A stretch of DNA of 64,000 nucleotides from NCBI GenBank assembly GCA_902571095.1, contig CACGAV010000002.1:22271-86270 (forward strand), given 5' to 3'. The stretch comes from an uncultured Pelagibacteraceae bacterium. GTDB taxonomy: Bacteria > Pseudomonadota > Alphaproteobacteria > Pelagibacterales > Pelagibacteraceae. Positions 51,989 to 61,308 of this stretch are shown in pieces (the first letter of the stretch is position 1; every line of letters begins with the position of its first letter). The position numbers and the translations under genes are program-made. The notes under the pieces were generated by a model. It did no database searches. It saw nothing but the letters and a program-made list of their open reading frames with translations, and was not told the origin of the DNA.

Positions 51989-53184
51989 TGTTAAAAATTT
52001 TTTTAAACACTATTATAAAAAAAGATGGTTTTATTTTAGAAACTTCAGATAAGAAAAACTATACTATTGGAAAACCAATTAAAAAAAATCCTGTTAAATT
52101 TAAATTAAAAAATAAATCAATTGAATATAAGATGCTTTTGTTTCCAGATTTTTATTTTGGCAAAGGTTATACCGATGGAGATATTGTAATCGAAAATGGA
52201 AATATTTCAGATATATTAGATATAGCTTTGAAAAATATAGGAAGAAAAGATATCAGTAAATTTTCTAAAACCATAAATAAAATTAGAGGCACTTGGAGAT
52301 ATTTAACAAACTTTAATACCAGAAAAAGTAGTAGAGCAGCGGTCGCAGCACATTATGATATTGGGTCTGCCGATTTTTATAAAATGTTTATAGATACTAA
52401 ACATTTTCAATATAGCTGTGGTTATTGGCCACAAAAAGATATGTCTCTAGAAGACAGCCAAGAATCAATGATTGACCACATGATAAAGAAATTAAATATT
52501 ACTGACAAGGATACAGTTTTAGATATCGGATCAGGATTTGGTGGTCTAGCTTGTGCTATTGCCGAAAAAACCAGAGCAAGAGTTGATGGAATAACTTTAT
52601 CAAAAGTTCAACTAGATTTTTCTAAAAAAATTTGTCGTGAAAAAAAATTGGACAATCTTTGTCAATTTCGTATTGAAGACTACAGGGACACTAAAAACAA
52701 GTATACAAAAATTATATCAAAAGGAATGCTTGAGCATGTTACTAGAAAATTTTACAAAACATATTTTAAAAAAATATACGATATTCTTGAACCTAAAGGA
52801 AAAGCACTGGTACATACAATAGGAAGCGTGGATGGACCTAGAGACCCACAAGCCTGGATAACAACTTTTATATTTCCCTCAGGATACACGCCATCTTTTA
52901 GCGAATTAATGCCTGCAATCGAAAATTCGAAACTGGTATTAGGAGATTTAGAGGTCTTACCGGGTATACATTATGCATCTACCTTAGAGGAATGGAAAAA
53001 AAGATTTATTAAAAATAAAGATATGGTTATAAAAAATTATAGTGAAAAATTCTATAGACTTTGGCTATTTTATTTGAGCTCATGTGAATTTGCATTTAGA
53101 TGGACAGATCAATGTAATTTTCAGATACTACTTGATAAAGATATAAACATTGCTCCAAGAACAAGAGGCTATATATACTCTTAA
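51988..53184 (+). CDS. cfa: Cyclopropane-fatty-acyl-phospholipid synthase family
   Basis: AAHYDIGSADFYKMFIDTKHFQYSCGYW; VLDIGSGFGGLACAIAE. Confidence 0.93.
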   Translation: MLKIFLNTIIKKDGFILETSDKKNYTIGKPIKKNPVKFKLKNKSIEYKMLLFPDFYFGKGYTDGDIVIENGNISDILDIALKNIGRKDISKFSKTINKIRGTWRYLTNFNTRKSSRAAVAAHYDIGSADFYKMFIDTKHFQYSCGYWPQKDMSLEDSQESMIDHMIKKLNITDKDTVLDIGSGFGGLACAIAEKTRARVDGITLSKVQLDFSKKICREKKLDNLCQFRIEDYRDTKNKYTKIISKGMLEHVTRKFYKTYFKKIYDILEPKGKALVHTIGSVDGPRDPQAWITTFIFPSGYTPSFSELMPAIENSKLVLGDLEVLPGIHYASTLEEWKKRFIKNKDMVIKNYSEKFYRLWLFYLSSCEFAFRWTDQCNFQILLDKDINIAPRTRGYIYS

Positions 53185-53210
53185 GAAAATGCTATTACTC
53201 AAAATAGCAG

Positions 53211-54299
53211 ATGAAAAAAAAGAAAAAATTTAAAAAATCTAAAAAAAAAGCCAAGAAACCAAACACAAGAATTATTAAGAAAATCTATAAAAAAAGTAAA
53301 ATTAAAAGAATAAAGCTAAAATCAAAAAAAAAGTTCTCTTCAAAGAAGACTTACTCAAAAAAATTATTACCTAAAGGAATATTTAAATCCATAAAACCTA
53401 AATTTAAATTTAATTTAAGCTCACTTTTTAAAAAAGTTACATCACCGTTTTTAAAAAAAATACAAATTTATAAAAAAAGAAAATATCAAATAGAAAAAAA
53501 ATTGAAAAGAGAAAATGAAAATAAGGAAAAAACCGAGTCTAATTTAAGAAAAAGTCTATTACAAAAAGAAATCAAAGAAGAAAAAGCATTAGCAAAAGTT
53601 AGGGCTGTAGAGTTAAGAAATTTTTTAAGAGAAGAACAAAAAACTATTAGAGAAAAAGAGAAAGAAAAACAAAGAAAATTTTTAGAGGAAGTAAAACTTG
53701 AAAAAACTCTTGAAAGTTTTAGAAAAAGGGAATTAGAAGAAATTAAAGCTATTGAAAAATATACATTAAACATAGAAAAAGAAGACTATAAGGATTTTCA
53801 ACAAAGAATTGACCAGGTTAGAGAAAGGTACAAGGCTCTAAGAAATGAACGTCTAAGAAAAAGGGTAGAAGAATTAGGTGTAACTTTATCAGATCAAGCT
53901 TCAGTTACTGAAATTAGGCAAAAAGAAAAAGAATATATTGAAAAAAGGGAGTTAATAGAAACAAGCTTAGAGAGCTTCTCAAGAAGTTGTAATTCACTTG
54001 TTTATCAAATTAATAAAAGATATTTACCAAAAAATGCTGACCTAATAAGAGTTATAAATTTAGTTTACGAACAATCGGAAATTATTATTAGAGAAGATCA
54101 AGAGCAAAATGAAAATTTTTTAATTTTAATTTATGTTAAAGATCAAGATTCAAAAAAAGAAATTATAGTTGAAGATAAAATCAAAAGTGAAACAAGAGAG
54201 TACAATAGATCTGCTATATTTAAATTTGGAGATGATTTAACTGACAGTCTTATTTTGTATTTAGAAAGAATTAGACAGCAATTAAAAAAAGCTAGTTAA
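53211..54299 (+). CDS. Lysine-rich coiled-coil protein of unknown function
   Basis: Intact 362-aa ORF, K-rich histone-like N-terminus, E/K/R coiled-coil, separate C-terminal region. Confidence 0.75.
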   Translation: MKKKKKFKKSKKKAKKPNTRIIKKIYKKSKIKRIKLKSKKKFSSKKTYSKKLLPKGIFKSIKPKFKFNLSSLFKKVTSPFLKKIQIYKKRKYQIEKKLKRENENKEKTESNLRKSLLQKEIKEEKALAKVRAVELRNFLREEQKTIREKEKEKQRKFLEEVKLEKTLESFRKRELEEIKAIEKYTLNIEKEDYKDFQQRIDQVRERYKALRNERLRKRVEELGVTLSDQASVTEIRQKEKEYIEKRELIETSLESFSRSCNSLVYQINKRYLPKNADLIRVINLVYEQSEIIIREDQEQNENFLILIYVKDQDSKKEIIVEDKIKSETREYNRSAIFKFGDDLTDSLILYLERIRQQLKKAS

Positions 54300-55374
54300 T
54301 AAGATCGTCTAGTTTTTTTATTTCACCAATTTTAAATATTACTGCATCATCTTTTTTATAACCAACTTTTTCAGCGTTTGCTTTAAATCGAACAGGAGGT
54401 TCCCAGATTGGTTCCAAGCTCAAGATTGCAGTACCCCAGTGCATCCCAACTACTTTTTTAACTTTCAGATCTTTCATAAGTGATAAAAGTTCTTCAGGGT
54501 TTGCATGAGCTGTAGATTTATCTTTTACTTGAACTATAGGAAAGAAATTATAAGCACCAATGTTTCCAAAACCTAAATCAATTGGACCATATTTTTTACC
54601 TAATTCTTTATAAAAAGGGGCAGGTCCAGTATCACAAGCAAAAAATATTTTTTTACCTTTGTATTCAATTAAAAAGCTCCCCCAAAGAGTTCTATTATTA
54701 TTTCCATCTCCCCAAATCCATCGCTTGCTCCAATGTTGAGCTGGCAACATTGTCACCGAGATATCATCATTAATTTTAATTTTATCAAACCAGTCCATCT
54801 CTTTAACTGTATCTTTTTTATATCCATTTCTGGTAAAATATTTGCCAAGTTTTAGAGGCACTAGGACTTTAGCATCTTTATAAGGAAAATTTTTTATTGT
54901 ACGTATACTCATGTGATCGTAATGATTGTGACTAAGTAAAAATAAATTTATTTTGGGAAGTGTTTTAAGACTCAAAGGGGAATCCACAAATTTTTTTGGT
55001 CCAAAGAATAATGGACCATAGTTTTTTTCAAAAACTGGATCAGTAATAATAGTAGTGTCTCCAAGTTTAATTATAAAGCTGGCGTGATCAAGCCACATAA
55101 CATAAGAGTCCGATTTATATTTTTCAAGATTTTTTAAAACTAATTTTTTATCGATTAAGTGTTCAGGCGGATAATCAATCTTAAGCTTCTTTTTTTCTTC
55201 TCTAAAAACTTTCCAATCCCACTTAAAATTTGGATCCCTTTTTGGTCCTCCCTCCAGGTTTCTAAATGCATGTAATTTTCCATCTTTATAAATATGGTGG
55301 TATGGTTTTTTATCCATTGCGCTTAAACTATTAAAAGAAAATAAGAGAAGTATAAATAGGAAATATTTTATCAT
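54292..55374 (-). CDS. Secreted MBL-fold hydrolase, NAPE-PLD/UlaG-like
   Basis: Signal peptide; WLDHASFIIKLGDTTIITDPVF; LLSHNHYDHMS (HxHxDH). Confidence 0.9.
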   Translation of the reverse strand: MIKYFLFILLLFSFNSLSAMDKKPYHHIYKDGKLHAFRNLEGGPKRDPNFKWDWKVFREEKKKLKIDYPPEHLIDKKLVLKNLEKYKSDSYVMWLDHASFIIKLGDTTIITDPVFEKNYGPLFFGPKKFVDSPLSLKTLPKINLFLLSHNHYDHMSIRTIKNFPYKDAKVLVPLKLGKYFTRNGYKKDTVKEMDWFDKIKINDDISVTMLPAQHWSKRWIWGDGNNNRTLWGSFLIEYKGKKIFFACDTGPAPFYKELGKKYGPIDLGFGNIGAYNFFPIVQVKDKSTAHANPEELLSLMKDLKVKKVVGMHWGTAILSLEPIWEPPVRFKANAEKVGYKKDDAVIFKIGEIKKLDDLIN

Positions 55375-55472
55375 TCGGTGTCTTCTTTATCGTGTTTTGA
55401 TTTGAAATTCACGATTAAAAAAGACACCAGAAATGCGACACATCCAAGCAGTAAAAGACCAATAGTCACCAT
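55371..55472 (-). CDS. 33-aa single-TM microprotein, not in ORF track
   Basis: MVTIGLLLLGCVAFLVSFLIVNFKSKHDKEDTE*; stop overlaps MBL gene start as ATGA. Confidence 0.6.
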   Translation of the reverse strand: MVTIGLLLLGCVAFLVSFLIVNFKSKHDKEDTE

Positions 55473-55492
55473 CTTTAAAAAACTTTGCTTAA

Positions 55493-55705
55493 TTAGGATT
55501 TTTTAGCTACTTTAGGACAGTTTTGTTTTGAGATTCTTTTTCCAAAAGCGTCATCACTCATAGTTCTATCTACAGACCATATGAATGATTTTTCGTAAGC
55601 ACCAGTTAACTTATCAGGACTTGTACATTTTGTACCCAAAACGTAACGGTTACTACAGTTTGCTAGAAACAATCCACATACTAATACGATTATAATATTT
55701 TTCAT
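55493..55705 (-). CDS. Small lipoprotein
   Basis: MKNIIIVLVCGLFLANCSN lipobox, 70 aa. Confidence 0.65.
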   Translation of the reverse strand: MKNIIIVLVCGLFLANCSNRYVLGTKCTSPDKLTGAYEKSFIWSVDRTMSDDAFGKRISKQNCPKVAKKS

Positions 55706-55759
55706 ATTTAAAAATTTAAATATAATTTTTGTTTTAAGAGGGGCTGAATTTTGTTTTTT

Positions 55760-56560
55760 TTATGCGTCTAAAATAATTCTATGCATTATTCTTCTCCCTT
55801 GAAAAGGGGTAGCAGAGTGAATGACAGAATGGTTATCCCAAATAACTATAGTGTTTTTTTCCCAAAAAAAGCTATTTCGAAACTCTTTTTTCGTTTGGTG
55901 GTTGAATAAAAATTTTAAAAGTTCTTTAGAGTTCTCCTCACTCAAGTCTTTTATGGCGATTGTATGACCTGGACTTAGATAAAGCGTTTTTCTACTTCCG
56001 ACTTTTTTTACTATTGGATGTTCGGCTACAAAATCTTTTGACTTTCCAGTTCCTCTCTCAGCTTCTCTCTCAAGCCTTGTTACAGATATCGGTCCAGCCG
56101 AACTAAATACACCTACAAGATTTTGAATTTTATCCTTAGTTTCTTGATCTAAAGCTTCATAGGATGCTAATTGAGAGGCGAAAAGTGTTTGACCCTGATC
56201 TCTTTTAACTATTTTACCCATGAGACAAGTGTATTTTGGTGTTTTGTCAAGATAGCTGCTATCTGTATGCCACCCTTCACCATAAGACTTTCCTTTATCA
56301 TCTTCTTTTCTTTCAACAACGGTGATGCCTTTATAATTTTCTAAGTCTTTTAACATTGGGTACTCTTTAATTTTTCCTAATTGTTCTGCAAATTTTAAAT
56401 ATTCTCCTGGCTCTAAATTTTGGTCTCTAAAGCAAACAAAACCATAGTTATTAAGTGTTTCTTTAATTTGATCAATAATTTTCGAGTCTGCCAACTTAAG
56501 ATTATAAGAAATTGATGCACCAATATTGTTTTTAAATGGCTCTACTTTTATATTCATCAC
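55760..56560 (-). CDS. TauD/TfdA-family Fe(II)/2-oxoglutarate dioxygenase
   Basis: GWHTDSSYLDKTPKYTCL (HxD), WDNHSVIHSATPFQGRRIMHR. Confidence 0.92.
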   Translation of the reverse strand: MMNIKVEPFKNNIGASISYNLKLADSKIIDQIKETLNNYGFVCFRDQNLEPGEYLKFAEQLGKIKEYPMLKDLENYKGITVVERKEDDKGKSYGEGWHTDSSYLDKTPKYTCLMGKIVKRDQGQTLFASQLASYEALDQETKDKIQNLVGVFSSAGPISVTRLEREAERGTGKSKDFVAEHPIVKKVGSRKTLYLSPGHTIAIKDLSEENSKELLKFLFNHQTKKEFRNSFFWEKNTIVIWDNHSVIHSATPFQGRRIMHRIILDA

Positions 56561-57174
56561 TCACTACTAAAATAGATATCCCGGTAATATGCAATAATTT
56601 TTTGTTTTGAGTTATTCGAGTCAGAAAATACAGCGATAAAGTTTGTAAAAGAAATTCCGTGAGTTTCCTCAAGTAATTCCCTTATATTTACTTTTCGGGT
56701 ATGCCATTCCCCACTCTTATCATTAGATACAACGTAATCTCTGCTTCCTTTTGTCCAAGGACTTGTTTGAATAAATCCTTCTTCTAAAAAAGAGGAGTGG
56801 GCTAAGCTGACTAATTTTGAGCCAATCTTTTTGCCATGTCCCACCATAATTCTTGCTGTCCAGTCATGTCCGTCTTTAGTTTTTTGATCAATGCTATCAA
56901 AATCTTTTTCAATTTTAAAAGTAATATTTAAAAAAGGCATTTCCTTAAGAAGCTCTTTATCTATTTCCATCCCAAGGCCAGTCGCAGTTCCATCAGCTTC
57001 AGCTTTTAAATACCAACCTTTTTCATCTTTGCCATTGGTATAAAGAGTTTTTTTTCCAAACCCCCTTTTTTTTAAAAGTTTCATTCCATCATTGCTAAAA
57101 TCGATTCGGAACTCTTTTGAGTTTACAGCTGTAAAAATAAGAAGTGCAGACAAAAAATATACAAAAAATCTCAT
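56557..57174 (-). CDS. DUF3047-like secreted protein
   Basis: Signal peptide; WTARIMVGHGKKIGS, HTRKVNIRELLEE; start ATG at 57174 or 57183. Confidence 0.65.
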   Translation of the reverse strand: MRFFVYFLSALLIFTAVNSKEFRIDFSNDGMKLLKKRGFGKKTLYTNGKDEKGWYLKAEADGTATGLGMEIDKELLKEMPFLNITFKIEKDFDSIDQKTKDGHDWTARIMVGHGKKIGSKLVSLAHSSFLEEGFIQTSPWTKGSRDYVVSNDKSGEWHTRKVNIRELLEETHGISFTNFIAVFSDSNNSKQKIIAYYRDIYFSSE

Positions 57175-57233
57175 GAAATACATTATTTAAATTATAATTT
57201 GTAATTTGGCAAATACACCTTATATATAAATTA

Positions 57234-58267
57234 ATGGATATAATACTAATTACACTTGTAGTTGTTTTATTAGCTTTAAATTTTGTTGTGATATTTTTAT
57301 TATTTCGTAACAAACATGAAAAATTTGAGGACCCAACCCAGGCTCTAAAAGATGAATTTAATTCTTTCAAAGATAGTTTTAGTCAATCATTTGGAAATAT
57401 GTCAAAAGATATTGCCAAAGACATGTCAGGCGCATTAACAAGAGTAGACGAGAAAGTTGGAGTATTTAATAAACAAGTAGAAGCTTTAAATAAAAGCCAG
57501 GATAACTTCAGTCGAATACTAGCAGGAGTAAAACAATACGGAGTTCTTGCAGAATTTTCTTTAGCCTCACTTTTAAAAGATTTATTACCTGCGTCCCAGT
57601 ATATTGAAAATGTAAAAATGAAACCTGAAGAAACTGGCGATACAGTAGAATTTGCAATTAAACTTCAGGATGTTCTTGTTCCAGTAGATAGTCACTGGCC
57701 TATTGAAAAATTTAAAGAGATAGATAATGCTTATCAAGCCAAAGATAAGGAAGCTTTAGTGGAAGCAAGAAAAGATTTAGCTACCGCATTTAGAAACAAA
57801 GCTAAATCTGTCAGCTCTAAGTACATTGCCCCCCCCCAAAGACAACTGATTTTGCAATTGTTTACGCTCCGACCGAGGGATTGTTTGCCGAACTTTCAAG
57901 TTATCGTGACCCTAAAACAAAGGAACTTTTACTTGAAGAGCTAAGAACAAAATATAAAATTACAATTGCTGGACCAAATACACTCTCAGCACTTTTGCAA
58001 TCTTATCATCTAGGTTTTCAAACACTCAAAGTTCAAAAACATGCAACCCAAATTTATAATGATTTAAAACTTATTTCGAGAAGATTTGAAAAGCACTTTG
58101 ATGGCATAGTTGATTTAAGAAAAAAATTAGAACAAGCGATGACACTCACAGATAATTTTGGAAGAGATGCGCGATCAATAACAAATACTTTAAATAGTAT
58201 TAAAGACCCTGGAACTGTAAAAGAGACAGTGGAAGAAAATTCAGATAAAATTAAAGTATTTAAGTAA
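57234..58267 (+). pseudogene. rmuC: DNA recombination protein RmuC, split by +1 in a C9 tract (57829-57837)
   Basis: ORFs 57234-57944 and 57881-58267 join to one RmuC if the tract has 8 C: SSKYIAPPKTTDFAIVYAPTEGLFAELSSYRD. Confidence 0.88.
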
Positions 58268-58280
58268 TCAAACTTCTCAG

Positions 58281-59699
58281 ATGTCAAATTTTGTATTTTA
58301 TGATTTCGAAACGACCTCGTCTAATAAACAATGGGGTCAAATTATTGAAGTAGGAGCTATTTTAGTAGACGATCAATTAAATGAATTGGATAGGTTTGAT
58401 TCTAGATGCAGACTATCAACCGGCATTATCCCAGAAGCTATGTCATTAATTGTAAGCAATACTTCCCCAAAAAAATTAAAGGAAACCAATCTTTCGCACT
58501 ATGAAATGGTAAAACAATTAGTTGATAAATTAAAAAGTTGGGGAAAAGTTACTTTTATAGGATGGAACAATATTGAATTTGATCAAATTTTTTTAAGAAA
58601 TACTTTGTTTCAAAATTTACATTATCCTTTTACATCAACAACTAATGGAAACAAAGAAGGAGACCTTCTTAACTTGGCTAGAGCGGCAAATCTCTATTAT
58701 CCAAATACTTTAAAAAACGCCATCAACAAAAAGGGAAATTTGGAATATAAGTTAGATACAATGGCTCCTCTTAATGGAATTGAACACGCAGCTCATACAG
58801 CAATAGGTGATTGTGGGGCAACATTGGAAATAGCCAGAATAATAAAAAAAAAGGCCCCAAGTGTATGGGACAGTAGTCTCTTGACCTCAAACAAAGAAGA
58901 AAGCCTAAAAATAATTAAAAATGAAAAACTTTTTTGTGCTAATGAATTTTATTACGGAAAGGTTGTGCCCTTTGTCCAAACATTTGTTTGTCAGCATCCA
59001 GTTTATCAGTGGCCAAAAACATTTGATTTAAAACATGATCCAAATATTTATATGAATATGCCAATTCAAGTTTTAAAAGAGGAATTAAAAAAGACCCCAA
59101 AGGTTCTAAGGACATGTCGCCACAATAAGCACCCAATAGTCATGAATCCCTCTTATATTGATCATTTTGAAGAATATAAAATGATAGGCATCAATAAATT
59201 AAAAGAAAGAGCAGATATTGTAAAAAAAAACAAAAAATTTACAGAAAAAGTAGAGGTAATTTTAAGAGATGAAGCTCAGGAAAAAGCAGAAACACAATCA
59301 CAAGAAGATCTTTTTGAGGAAGAAAGTCTTTATAATTTTCCACCAGCCGAAGATAATAAAATTTTACCAGGATTTCATGAAGAAGATTGGGATAAAAAAC
59401 TTTCATATTTAGAAAAGTTTAAAGATAAAAGATTTCATTATTTTGGAAAAAAACTCCTTTATCTGGAAAAACCTGATCTCTTACCAAAAGAAGATTATGA
59501 TGAAATTCATGGAACAATTATCAAAAGAGTACTTTCCACAACTGATAATAGGAAATGGAATACAATTCCTAGAACTTATAAAGAGATAGATGACCTCAGA
59601 GCAAAATTTGAAAAAAGTAAAGAAAAAGATAAACTTAAAATGTTAGAAGAGATTAACGTGTACGTTGAAGAATTAGAAAAATTTTATTCTCGTGCGTAG
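58281..59699 (+). CDS. sbcB: Exodeoxyribonuclease I
   Basis: FVFYDFETTSSNKQWGQIIEVGAILVDD; GWNNIEFDQIFLRNTLF; HTAIGDCGATLEIARII. Confidence 0.9.
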   Translation: MSNFVFYDFETTSSNKQWGQIIEVGAILVDDQLNELDRFDSRCRLSTGIIPEAMSLIVSNTSPKKLKETNLSHYEMVKQLVDKLKSWGKVTFIGWNNIEFDQIFLRNTLFQNLHYPFTSTTNGNKEGDLLNLARAANLYYPNTLKNAINKKGNLEYKLDTMAPLNGIEHAAHTAIGDCGATLEIARIIKKKAPSVWDSSLLTSNKEESLKIIKNEKLFCANEFYYGKVVPFVQTFVCQHPVYQWPKTFDLKHDPNIYMNMPIQVLKEELKKTPKVLRTCRHNKHPIVMNPSYIDHFEEYKMIGINKLKERADIVKKNKKFTEKVEVILRDEAQEKAETQSQEDLFEEESLYNFPPAEDNKILPGFHEEDWDKKLSYLEKFKDKRFHYFGKKLLYLEKPDLLPKEDYDEIHGTIIKRVLSTTDNRKWNTIPRTYKEIDDLRAKFEKSKEKDKLKMLEEINVYVEELEKFYSRA

Positions 59700-59734
59700 T
59701 TGACATTTTTAAAAAAAACTTTATCTATAATTTA

Positions 59735-60055
59735 ATGGCTACAAAAAAAGTAACAGACGAAAGTTTCGACTCAGATGTCATTAAATCACAAAAACCAACA
59801 ATTGTAGATTTTTGGGCCGAATGGTGTGGCCCGTGCAAACAAATCGGACCAATTCTGGAAGAAATTTCTAATGAAATGTCCAACGAAGTCGTAATAGCTA
59901 AACACAACATTGATCAAGAGCCAAATACTCCAACAAAGTATGGTATCAGAGGCATCCCTACGATGCTTTTATTTAAATCAGGTGAACTTAAGTCAACTAA
60001 AGTTGGGGCTACAACAAAATCAAATATAGTTTCTTGGATAAAAGAAAATATTTAG
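59735..60055 (+). CDS. trxA: Thioredoxin
   Basis: VDFWAEWCGPCKQIGPILEEIS; YGIRGIPTMLLFKSGE. Confidence 0.96.
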   Translation: MATKKVTDESFDSDVIKSQKPTIVDFWAEWCGPCKQIGPILEEISNEMSNEVVIAKHNIDQEPNTPTKYGIRGIPTMLLFKSGELKSTKVGATTKSNIVSWIKENI

Positions 60056-61308
60056 TTAATACTTAGAGCATGCCCAACAAGATAAAGGCTTCCAAAGATA
60101 ACAATAATTTTTTTTTCTTTTGATGATATTTTTTTTAAAGCTTGCCTAATATTTTTTGCCTGAGCAACTTTAAAGTTATTTTTCATAGCTATTTTATACA
60201 AATCAATAGAGCTCATCGAGTTGGGTTCATCTGGAATTTTTATAGTGATAACCTTTTTAAAAATATTTTTAAAATTTTTAATAAGTCTACTTGGACTTTT
60301 ATTTTTAAGACTTCCCCAAATACCATAAATTGGTAAATTAAATTTTTTTAAAAAACGGGCTAAATTTTTGGTGGACTCATCACTATGACAGCCGTCTACA
60401 AGCATTTTGGTTTTTGGTAGTTTTTTTGTAAGATTGCCCTTTACAAATTGAACGCGACCTTCAAATTTTATTGTTGGTACAGTTCTTTCAATTATTTTTT
60501 TGCTAACTCCTAAATCCAGTGCAATTTTGATTGCCAAACCTACATTTTCCCATAAAGCATCAGAATGAATTTGTTTTGAGCTGAGATAAATTTGGTTGTA
60601 TTCATCCTTATAATATTTTTTTTTCTTTTTATTTATAATCTTCCAGGATCCATAAACTATTTTTTCACTTTGATTTTTTTTCAAAATACTTTTTATTATT
60701 TTATTCGTTTTTAGTTTTTGTTTTCCACAATAAATTTTTGTATTGTTGCTTAAATACCCAACTTTTTGCCTACAAATTTCAGCTAGGGTTTTTGGTCTTA
60801 CCCACTCTTGGTGCTGAAAGTTAATACCTGCAATCACTTGGGATAGAGGATAAGGCCATAAGTTTGTGCTATCTTTTTTAAATAACAGACCACTTTCAAG
60901 CAGATTAAATGAGTTAGAGTCTGTTTTACAAGCTGCCAAAATATAAATACAGGTTAGTAATTCAAACAAGGTAAGCTTCAATTTTGTTCGTTCAATTATA
61001 TTTTTATATTTTTTAAGTTCTTTTAATGAAATATATTTGTTTCCTAACCAAAATCTATGTCGAACGTCGTACAAATGTGGGCTAGTAAAAGTGTTCACTT
61101 TTATATTATCAGCTTCTAGGAAATATTTTAACGAGGTTAAAACGCTATACTTACCATCGCTTCCTATAATATTAATTATATTTTGTAATTGATCTTGAGG
61201 ATTATTTAGCCTTTTTAAGACTAATTTTATTCTTTTTAGATCAAGATTGATTCTACGACTATATTGCTTTTGAAGTTTGCGGTAAAATTTCTTCGACTTC
61301 TGTGACAT
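60052..61308 (-). CDS. folC: Folylpolyglutamate/dihydrofolate synthase (divergent)
   Basis: Position after accD; NIIGSDGKYSVLTSLKYFLE P-loop; TFTSPHLYDVRHR; GRVQFVKG; LVDGCHSDESTKNL. Confidence 0.85.
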   Translation of the reverse strand: MSQKSKKFYRKLQKQYSRRINLDLKRIKLVLKRLNNPQDQLQNIINIIGSDGKYSVLTSLKYFLEADNIKVNTFTSPHLYDVRHRFWLGNKYISLKELKKYKNIIERTKLKLTLFELLTCIYILAACKTDSNSFNLLESGLLFKKDSTNLWPYPLSQVIAGINFQHQEWVRPKTLAEICRQKVGYLSNNTKIYCGKQKLKTNKIIKSILKKNQSEKIVYGSWKIINKKKKKYYKDEYNQIYLSSKQIHSDALWENVGLAIKIALDLGVSKKIIERTVPTIKFEGRVQFVKGNLTKKLPKTKMLVDGCHSDESTKNLARFLKKFNLPIYGIWGSLKNKSPSRLIKNFKNIFKKVITIKIPDEPNSMSSIDLYKIAMKNNFKVAQAKNIRQALKKISSKEKKIIVIFGSLYLVGHALSIN

